Positions 1 through 5,424 of a DNA stretch of 9,193 nt are shown one piece after another; positions within the stretch are counted from its first letter, which is position 1, and each line of letters begins with the position of its first letter. The translations under genes and the position numbers were made by a program. The DNA lies in contig PLEA01000107.1 in NCBI GenBank assembly GCA_003136335.1, positions 1 through 9,193 on the forward strand. Reading direction: 5' to 3'. The notes below the pieces were generated by a model that was not told the DNA's origin, ran no database searches, and was given only the letters and a program-made list of their open reading frames with translations. Origin of the DNA: Acidobacteriaceae bacterium (GTDB taxonomy: Bacteria > Acidobacteriota > Terriglobia > Terriglobales > SbA1).

Positions 1-405
<405 letters not shown>

Positions 406-455
406 GCGCTCGAATCGGACTTTTCCTTTTCTCTGCCATTATCTAAGCTCCGCAT

Positions 456-1052
456 ATGAGAAGACGCTTGTTTTTGATTGCCGCTTTGACGCTGATGACG
501 ACCACGCTGGGTTTCGCGCAGGACGATGACATCGATGCAGCAATGAAGAAGGCACTGGAGGACGCAAACAAGCCTGCCAGCAAAGCGGACATGAAGAAGC
601 TGGAGCAGGAAGCGAAGGCGCAAATCGACCAGGCGGAAGCGGAAAACAAAGCTGAGGAAACGAAACAAAAAGCTGCGGCGCAGGCAGTCGTTGATGCGAA
701 AGGCCCAACTTCATTGCCGGATTGGACACCGCAGGTCCCGCAATTCACGCCGTCCGGTCCCCCCGCGCGCAAGTTAGTCGACGGCGAGCCAAAGGTAATC
801 GTCACTGGCACCTCGCCGCTTTCTCCCGGCGCTTTGTGCGACGCGTGGGATAAATTTGCGAATCCGAAGTTTAGCCACGAACGCGGCGGCTCCGAGTTCA
901 ATCATAACGCCGATCTTTTCGTCAGCTACAGAAACAGCGAGGACAACACGATGGTCAAATTGGAAGCCGAACGCAAAGCCGGCGCCAAAATAACCCACGT
1001 AACCATCTCATCTCCGTTGCCCCTTCCATCGCCGGCCGATCAGGGCGATTGA
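456..1052 (+). CDS. Exported hypothetical protein with charged helical N-terminal half
   Basis: I do not recognise this 198-residue protein. Residues 1-21 form a Sec signal peptide: MRRR, then a hydrophobic core LFLIAALTLMTTTLGFA, with cleavage likely before QDDD. Residues 24-80 are rich in Ala, Lys, Glu and Asp and should form a long amphipathic helix or coiled coil (for example MKKLEQEAKAQIDQAEAE). A Pro-rich linker follows at about 84-106. Residues 107-187 look like a small beta-rich domain (KVIVTGTSPLSPGALC, then LFVSYRN and KITHVTISS). The C-terminus is a short Pro/Ser tail. There is no lipobox, and the only Cys is residue 128. No clear Shine-Dalgarno precedes the ATG, which was chosen because the signal peptide starts exactly there. 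It is probably periplasmic, with unknown function. The NIPSNAP gene follows on the same strand. Confidence 0.75.
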   Translation: MRRRLFLIAALTLMTTTLGFAQDDDIDAAMKKALEDANKPASKADMKKLEQEAKAQIDQAEAENKAEETKQKAAAQAVVDAKGPTSLPDWTPQVPQFTPSGPPARKLVDGEPKVIVTGTSPLSPGALCDAWDKFANPKFSHERGGSEFNHNADLFVSYRNSEDNTMVKLEAERKAGAKITHVTISSPLPLPSPADQGD

Positions 1053-1103
1053 GCCGGTTGCCTGCCTTCGACGCCGATGAATCGCCGTAGTATCTTAGGC
1101 GAT

Positions 1104-1520
1104 ATGAAAGCATCCTATGTTCTATCTTTTCTTTGCGGCGCCGCGGTGATGCTCGGCTTCAGCACGCTCAGCGAATCCAACTCCCCGCACCACGTTTACG
1201 AATTGCGCCTGTATCACGTCAACGAGGGCAAAATGGATGCTCTAAAAGCTCGCTTTGGTAATCACACCGACTCGATCTTCAAGCGGCACAACATGAAGAG
1301 CATCGGTTATTGGTCGCCCGAAGATGCGCCGAGTTCTCAGAACTTGTTTATCTACATTCTGGAGCATTCCAGCCGTCAAGAAGGGGAGAAGAATTGGGCC
1401 GCTTTCCAAGCCGATCCGGAATGGCAGAAGGTGAAGGCCGAGTCGGAGGCGCACGGAGCACTGGTGGACCATATCGATCGGTATTTCATGGACCCGACCA
1501 GTTTTTCAGCCCTCAACTAG
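1104..1520 (+). CDS. Exported NIPSNAP-family protein
   Basis: This is a 138-residue protein with an N-terminal hydrophobic segment (KASYVLSFLCGAAVMLGF) that acts as a signal peptide or anchor, followed by a single NIPSNAP domain of the dimeric alpha/beta-barrel superfamily. The domain begins at VYELRLYHVNEGKMDALKAR and continues with a helix ending in HNMKSIGYW, the strand FIYILEHSS, and the NWAAFQADPEWQKVKAESE helix. The Tyr-Glu-Leu-Arg opening and the Asp-Pro-Glu-Trp motif are typical of the family. Bacterial members are mostly uncharacterised; some related ferredoxin-like barrels bind small ligands. An in-frame ATG at 1077 would add MNRRSILGD. I prefer 1104 because it gives a normal signal peptide and has a weak TTAGG four bases upstream. 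The gene ends 72 bp from the oppositely oriented MOSC gene. No convincing terminator stem is visible between them. Confidence 0.85.
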   Translation: MKASYVLSFLCGAAVMLGFSTLSESNSPHHVYELRLYHVNEGKMDALKARFGNHTDSIFKRHNMKSIGYWSPEDAPSSQNLFIYILEHSSRQEGEKNWAAFQADPEWQKVKAESEAHGALVDHIDRYFMDPTSFSALN

Positions 1521-1592
1521 TCGCGTCTAGAAGCGAAGGGACTTGGTTTTCTTGATTCCGCCTATCCCAGTTTCAGCAACACGGGCGTCGCA

Positions 1593-2381
1593 CTACAGCA
1601 ACTCGACCGGATCGCCTTTGCGAATCATTCCTTCCGCGAGCACGGCGCCATAGACGCCGGCCATGCCTTCATGCGCTTGCGCGACGGCTTTCAATATCGC
1701 CGGCGTTTTTTCCGCCGTGTCGGGATCGAGCGTGATCATCATGCAACGCGCATCGCGCTGGAGAACGGCGACGGTTACTTTTGAGCCAATGCGCAACGAG
1801 CGACCGACGAATTCATTTTCGGCGAAGCCTTCGGATGATATTAGATCGACATAAACATTTGCGCGGAAGCGACGCTTATCGACGGCGACGCCGGTTTCCT
1901 CGCCCAGTTTTTTCGCCGTTTGCACGGCGAAGATCGACAGCGGACGACAATCGGTGATCGCCTTGTCCGAGCGAAGCAACGTGAGCTCGTGATTTCCGTC
2001 GATGCTTACTCGCAGATTGTCGATCAAAGCCGGGTCATCAATCGGGAAAGTTTTCCCATCCGGCGTTTCGACATCGATCATTAACTCGGATACGTCGGCT
2101 GAGATCGGATTCGCGCCCGACCCCAATTTCTCAGCTTCACTCAAGTTGACCGGCCGCGCTGCTTTCTCTGAATTTCGGAAGCGCGCGCGGTAGCGAATCA
2201 TTTGACGTTGATCGCGTCCGGTAAAAAACGGAAAACCTTTTGGACGGGCCGAGCTTTCAAATGCAAAAAGGCGATCGGCATAAACTCCGGCATAACCGGC
2301 GAACAATTCATCCATCTCTTCGCCGCGCATGCTTTTGACCGGATACCGCCAAAGGCTCTCAACTTTTCCGACGATGCTCAC
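1593..2381 (-). CDS. MOSC domain-containing protein with N-terminal MOSC beta-barrel
   Basis: This 262-residue protein has the two-domain layout of mARC/YcbX-like MOSC proteins without the ferredoxin tail. The N-terminal beta-barrel (about residues 3-115) opens with the typical WRYPVKSMRGE and AGVYADRLFAF. The MOSC domain (about 135-260) carries DKRRFRANVYVD at 169-179 and the conserved Cys in ARCMMITLDPDT (Cys213), the residue that ligates molybdenum or carries sulfur in the family. Relatives transfer or use the molybdenum cofactor sulfide or reduce N-hydroxylated compounds. The actual substrate here is unknown. The start is GTG (complement of 2379-2381), supported by the match of residues 1-17 to the usual MOSC N-terminus. 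There is no Shine-Dalgarno: the AGGAGG in this leader is on the opposite strand. The leader instead carries TTCTTACTT repeats. The gene is transcribed leftward, 233 bp downstream of the cupin gene. Confidence 0.92.
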   Translation of the reverse strand: MSIVGKVESLWRYPVKSMRGEEMDELFAGYAGVYADRLFAFESSARPKGFPFFTGRDQRQMIRYRARFRNSEKAARPVNLSEAEKLGSGANPISADVSELMIDVETPDGKTFPIDDPALIDNLRVSIDGNHELTLLRSDKAITDCRPLSIFAVQTAKKLGEETGVAVDKRRFRANVYVDLISSEGFAENEFVGRSLRIGSKVTVAVLQRDARCMMITLDPDTAEKTPAILKAVAQAHEGMAGVYGAVLAEGMIRKGDPVELL

Positions 2382-2388
2382 GGCACTA

Positions 2389-2421
2389 AAGTAAGAAGGA
2401 GGAAGTAAGAATTAAGAAGTA
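2389..2421. repeat. AAGTAAGAA short direct repeats in the MOSC leader
   Basis: AAGTAAGAA occurs exactly at 2389-2397 and 2403-2411, and a degenerate copy (TTAAGAAGTAA) follows at 2412-2422. On the MOSC coding strand these read as TTCTTACTT pyrimidine tracts ending a few bases before the GTG start. The stretch is strikingly purine-rich on the plus strand compared with the surrounding DNA. It could be a slippage-prone simple repeat, a regulator site or an mRNA leader element. I cannot tell which from one window. Confidence 0.7.
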
Positions 2422-2614
2422 AATTCCGGCGAACACTGAACCGGCTGGAGCGCCTGACTGAGGCGACGGCCGAATAGCCCGACAAGAAGGCCGCCGGCGG
2501 ATAGTGTGCCGTCACTGGTAAGTCAATCCGTTTCGCGGGGAGCCAGATATTTCAGGTGAGATTGACTCGCGATCTCCAGATCACTCGGTCGCATCACCAT
2601 GCTACCAATGCAGT

Positions 2615-2965
2615 CTACCCACCGGCGTCCCCGCATGGCGTGTTCGTCTGGATAAATTTTGGACTCGCGTGGACGTCAATTTGGCGCAAGAGCGTGTCGC
2701 CGGAGTTAACGAATCGATGCGGTGTGTCCGCCGGAATGACGACGATGCCGCCGGCTTTCACCTCGCGCTGTTCATCTCCGACCGTGATGGTGGCGCAGCC
2801 TTCGAGCGTGAATGCGACTTCGACGTACGGATGCTGATGTAAAGGCGGGCCTTGCCCGGGCTTGGCCTTGACGATGTAGGCCGAGAAAGGCGCGCCTTGA
2901 GTTTCGCCGACGAACTCATGCGACATTCCAACAAACGGCAACTGCTCGAGACTGATGAAGCTCAT
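2615..2965 (-). CDS. Small single-domain cupin (cupin_2) metalloprotein
   Basis: This is a 116-residue cytosolic protein made of one cupin barrel. Motif 1 is GPPLHQHPYVEVAFTLEG and supplies His43, His45 and Glu49. Motif 2 is IPADTPHRFVNSG and supplies His83. Together these form the standard 3-His/1-Glu metal site, so a bound Fe, Mn, Ni or Zn is expected. Such small cupins include dioxygenases, isomerases and ligand-sensing proteins, and the sequence does not say which this is. There is no DNA-binding domain. The ATG is the complement of 2963-2965 and no clear Shine-Dalgarno precedes it. It is divergent from the aminotransferase across 123 bp, so the two may share regulation. It could be co-transcribed with the MOSC gene, but the 233-bp gap argues for separate promoters. 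Confidence 0.9.
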   Translation of the reverse strand: MSFISLEQLPFVGMSHEFVGETQGAPFSAYIVKAKPGQGPPLHQHPYVEVAFTLEGCATITVGDEQREVKAGGIVVIPADTPHRFVNSGDTLLRQIDVHASPKFIQTNTPCGDAGG

Positions 2966-2989
2966 GTCGGAAATCTACGAGAAAGTCTG

Positions 2990-3026
2990 CGAAGTTCCCG
3001 CGTGAACTTCGGTCCGAGCCGGACTG
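2990..3026. promoter_or_regulatory. Two adjacent inverted repeats between divergent genes
   Basis: The first is CGAAGTTC (2990-2997), a 6-nt spacer, then GAACTTCG (3004-3011): a perfect 8-bp inverted repeat. The second follows immediately as GTCCG (3012-3016), AGC, CGGAC (3020-3024), a perfect 5-bp stem. Both lie in the 123-bp space between the divergent cupin and aminotransferase genes, about 25 bp from the cupin start. They could be an operator for a dimeric regulator or stem-loops in the aminotransferase leader RNA. The symmetry is seen directly; the role is inferred. Confidence 0.45.
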
Positions 3027-3088
3027 GCATTGTTAAGAGTTGTGAGAAAGAGGCGCGGGAGTTACTTACTGATGTTGATTTCGTTATT

Positions 3089-4273
3089 ATGAATAAGGCC
3101 CTCGAACTCCGCCTCGCCAAACGCATGGCGCGTCTCGGCACCGAGACCGCCTTCGAAGTACTAGTGAAAGCGCGCGCTCTGGAGGCGACGGGCCGCGACA
3201 TTGTCCATCTCGAAATCGGGGAGCCCGATTTCGATACCCCGGGCAACATCATCGGGGCGGCGACCGATGCCTTGCACAAGGGCTTCACCCACTACGGGCC
3301 TTCGGCCGGCTTGCCACCGCTGCGCGAAACGATTGCTCAGTACGTGAGCGAGACGCGCCGGGTAAAAGCAACACCCGAAGAAGTGGTCGTTGTCCCCGGC
3401 GGTAAGCCGATCATCTTCTTCACCATTCTTGCGCTGGTTGAAGAAGGGGATGAGGTCATCTACCCCAATCCCGGATTTCCGATCTACGAGTCAATGATCC
3501 AATTCCTCGGCGCGAAAGCCGTGCCGATTCAGTTGCGCGAGGAGATGGATTTCCGACTAAATGTCGACGAACTCGAAGGGCTGATCAACGACCGGACAAA
3601 GCTCATCATCCTGAATTCGCCGCAGAACCCCACCGGCGGCATGCTGACGAAGAACGATATCGACGGCATCGCGCGCGCGATCGGCGACCGCAATATTATG
3701 GTGCTGACCGACGAGATTTACAGTCGTCTCATCTTCGAAGGCGAACATCATTCCATCATGTCGGTGGACGGCATGAAGGAGCGCTGCATTTTGCTCGACG
3801 GTTTCTCCAAGACTTATGCCATGACCGGCTGGCGCATGGGCTACGGCGTAATGCGCGCCGACTTGGCGACACACGTTGCCCGTCTGATGACCAACTCCAA
3901 CTCCTGCACGGCCAGCTTCACGCAAGTCGCCGGCATCGAGGCGTTGCGTGGGCCGCAGGAGTCGGTCGAGACGATGTGCGCTGAGTTTAAGAAACGTCGC
4001 GACGTGATGGTCGCCGGGCTCAACAAGATCAAAGGTTTTTCCTGCCGCTTGCCCAAGGGCGCGTTCTACGTTTTCCCCAACATCACGAAAACAGGATGGA
4101 AGTCGAAGCCGCTGGCCGACGCACTACTGGAGCAAGCGGGAGTCGCCGCGTTGTCCGGCACCGCCTTCGGCGAATTCGGCGAAGGCTACTTGCGCTTCAG
4201 CGTCGCCAATTCGCTGGAGAACCTGCAGCAGGCGCTCGAGCGGCTTGATCAGTGGACGAAGACAAATCTCTGA
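3089..4273 (+). CDS. PLP-dependent class I/II aminotransferase (AspC-like fold)
   Basis: This 394-residue cytosolic enzyme transfers an amino group between an amino acid and a 2-oxo acid using pyridoxal phosphate. Visible family residues are HLEIGEPDFDTP (about 40-51), the phosphate-side GGKP (104-107), NSPQNPTGG with Asn180, LTDEIYSRL with Asp208 and Tyr211, the Schiff-base Lys241 in GFSKTYAMTGWRMGY with Arg249, and Arg369 in YLRFS, which binds the substrate carboxylate. The length is normal for the family. The substrate cannot be fixed: aspartate, alanine, aromatic or another amino acid is possible. The frame stays open upstream to 2852, but those 79 codons run antisense through the cupin gene, and the conserved protein begins at MNKALELRLAKRM, so I start at 3089. 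No Shine-Dalgarno is visible; the A/T-rich TTTCGTTATT precedes the ATG. It is divergent from the cupin and looks monocistronic. Confidence 0.95.
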   Translation: MNKALELRLAKRMARLGTETAFEVLVKARALEATGRDIVHLEIGEPDFDTPGNIIGAATDALHKGFTHYGPSAGLPPLRETIAQYVSETRRVKATPEEVVVVPGGKPIIFFTILALVEEGDEVIYPNPGFPIYESMIQFLGAKAVPIQLREEMDFRLNVDELEGLINDRTKLIILNSPQNPTGGMLTKNDIDGIARAIGDRNIMVLTDEIYSRLIFEGEHHSIMSVDGMKERCILLDGFSKTYAMTGWRMGYGVMRADLATHVARLMTNSNSCTASFTQVAGIEALRGPQESVETMCAEFKKRRDVMVAGLNKIKGFSCRLPKGAFYVFPNITKTGWKSKPLADALLEQAGVAALSGTAFGEFGEGYLRFSVANSLENLQQALERLDQWTKTNL

Positions 4274-4399
4274 TGCTGTGATTGACGAAGAAGGTATATT
4301 CAAGTGAGAAGGGCGTACTGGCGATGCAATTCCGCTCACTACTACTCGTCCCTTCACTGTCCCATCGACGGATGAACATTTGAAGGTTGTGCGGAGTTG

Positions 4400-4609
4400 A
4401 TGGCTGCAGTGGAAAACGCTGAGCGCAAGAATCAGGCCTTGTCAATTCGGGCGCTGGCCGACGAGGGAGCGCCTGGGAATGCAATCAAGAGAACGATCAT
4501 CATCGAGTTTGGAAGTGACGAAGCAATCTTCGATACACTTCTTCCTGAAGGCTACCTCATACACGGAGAGATCAAGAAGGTGCATCAGTTGGGGCATGAG
4601 CACCTTTAG
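4400..4609 (+). CDS. Doubtful small hypothetical ORF
   Basis: An ATG at 4400 opens 69 codons ending at TAG 4607-4609. The product begins MAAVENAERKNQALSI and has a hydrophobic strand RTIIIEF near the middle, followed by an acidic stretch and a His-containing C-terminus (VHQLGHEHL). It is soluble-looking, without a signal peptide or membrane segment, and I do not recognise it. A GGAG sits at 4393-4396, too close to the start for a good ribosome binding site. Residue composition is plausible for a real protein, but no known motif supports it. It could equally be a remnant of a longer gene or a chance frame. It ends 26 bp before the flavoprotein start. Confidence 0.25.
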   Translation: MAAVENAERKNQALSIRALADEGAPGNAIKRTIIIEFGSDEAIFDTLLPEGYLIHGEIKKVHQLGHEHL

Positions 4610-4620
4610 GCGAGAGTCCG

Positions 4621-4626
4621 TATAAT
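4621..4626 (+). promoter_or_regulatory. Consensus -10 box (TATAAT) close to the flavoprotein start
   Basis: TATAAT is followed by TTTGTCGCA and then the ATG at 4636. Transcription starting the usual 6-8 bases after the box would begin within a few bases of the ATG, giving a leaderless or nearly leaderless mRNA, which fits the lack of a Shine-Dalgarno. No good -35 hexamer is seen at 16-18 bp spacing. Confidence 0.5.
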
Positions 4627-4635
4627 TTTGTCGCA

Positions 4636-5157
4636 ATGATCACCAAGCGGATCTCACCACATAGTGTGAAGCCCACCACGAGCCGTCCTCACATGCCTGG
4701 CTATGGATTGCCCAAGGGCAGTAAAGGTCTGCTGCCCTGGTCTTGGGCTGAGCAGCGCTTGAAGAAATCGCACAACTACTGGATCACAACGGTCAAGCCG
4801 GACGGTTCTCCTCACACTATGGTCGTCTGGGGCTTATGGCAGGACGGACACTTTCTGTTCAGCACCGGCAGCAAGTCGCGCAAAGCGCGCAACCTGGCGC
4901 ACAACGCGAACTGCGTTGTTTGCACCGAGCACGCGAATGAGGCCGCGATAGTGGAGGGCGTCGCGGAAACTGCCGACATAGCAGCGCGCCGCAAATTCCT
5001 TTCCAGGTACCAACGCAAATACAAGTTCGATATGTCGTCGATGAAGGATGACATTCTATCGATGAAGGAGCCTGTGTTTGCGGTACGCCCGTGCCTCGTT
5101 TTCGGTCTGTGGGAGAAACACTTTCAAAGCAAATCGACCCGCTGGAAGTTCGAATAA
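4636..5157 (+). CDS. Pyridoxamine 5'-phosphate oxidase-family flavoprotein
   Basis: This 173-residue protein has a split-barrel flavin-binding fold of the PNPOx-like superfamily. The core starts with LPWSWAEQRLKKSHNYWITTVKPDGSPHTMVVWGLW (about residues 33-68, shown in two joined motifs: the LPWSWAEQRL helix and the HNYWITT...GSPH strands). It continues with HFLFSTGSKSRKARNLAHN (72-90), whose Ser/Lys/Arg residues are where FMN or F420 phosphate binds in relatives, and the strand pair CVVCTE and AAIVEGVAE. It ends with a hydrophobic strand and the Lys/Trp-rich tail STRWKFE. Superfamily members bind FMN, F420 or heme and are oxidoreductases or binding proteins. It is not canonical PdxH, which is about 210-230 residues with a different C-terminus. 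The cofactor and substrate are not decidable here. It appears monocistronic, driven by the TATAAT at 4621. Confidence 0.88.
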   Translation: MITKRISPHSVKPTTSRPHMPGYGLPKGSKGLLPWSWAEQRLKKSHNYWITTVKPDGSPHTMVVWGLWQDGHFLFSTGSKSRKARNLAHNANCVVCTEHANEAAIVEGVAETADIAARRKFLSRYQRKYKFDMSSMKDDILSMKEPVFAVRPCLVFGLWEKHFQSKSTRWKFE

Positions 5158-5261
5158 CGTTGACATGTCGGGCTGCTCGGTTTTCGCTTCCCGTAGGCGC
5201 TCGTTACTTTCGTTACCCCTGTTGCATCCTTCCTGCTACTCGTCATTGCGATTCCCCCACC

Positions 5262-5267
5262 TATAAT
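5262..5267 (+). promoter_or_regulatory. Possible -10 box upstream of the membrane/TPR gene
   Basis: TATAAT followed by TTGGTCG lies in the otherwise featureless 267-bp gap 5158-5424. It shares TATAATTT-GTCG with the box at 4621 (TATAATTTTGTCG). It would give a leader of about 150 bases for the gene at 5425. No matching -35 hexamer is seen at 16-18 bp, so this is a tentative call. I see no other gene or RNA in the gap. Confidence 0.3.
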
Positions 5268-5424
5268 TTGGTCGAGCCGCACAGACTACAACCTGTCTCG
5301 TAAATCGTTTGCGGAGACCACAGGCGCTGACGGCATGGCTGGAAGCTGCGCCCTTTCAGCACCCAACTGCGAGACCGATCCTAGCGTCGGCACCGGCCCG
5401 TAACGGATCGCTGTCAGGAAAGTC

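Larger units (their letters stand above)
4274..4635. other. 362-bp stretch without a confident gene
   Basis: Between the aminotransferase stop and the flavoprotein start I recognise no conserved protein or RNA. It contains a doubtful 69-codon frame at 4400-4609, a competing minus-strand frame over roughly the same bases whose translation looks less protein-like, and at its right end the TATAAT box of the next gene. No strong terminator hairpin with a T-run follows the aminotransferase. It could hold a decayed gene remnant or mark a junction between regions of different history. Confidence 0.5.

Noticed and set aside
2558..2576. GAGAT/ATCTC inverted repeat as a terminator for the cupin gene
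   Set aside because: The stem is only 5 bp with a 9-nt loop and no T-run on the cupin strand, which is within chance expectation.
2852..3088. Upstream in-frame extension of the aminotransferase by 79 codons
   Set aside because: It runs antisense through the conserved N-terminal part of the cupin gene, and the translated segment has no aminotransferase character. The family match begins at the ATG at 3089.
4302..4358. AGTGAGAAGGG and CCCTTCACT as a terminator after the aminotransferase
   Set aside because: The arms mismatch, the loop is about 40 nt and no T-run follows.
5158..5424. Short plus-strand frames between the flavoprotein and the membrane/TPR gene
   Set aside because: They overlap neighbouring genes or lack ribosome sites, and their translations are Arg/Ser/Pro-rich without protein character.
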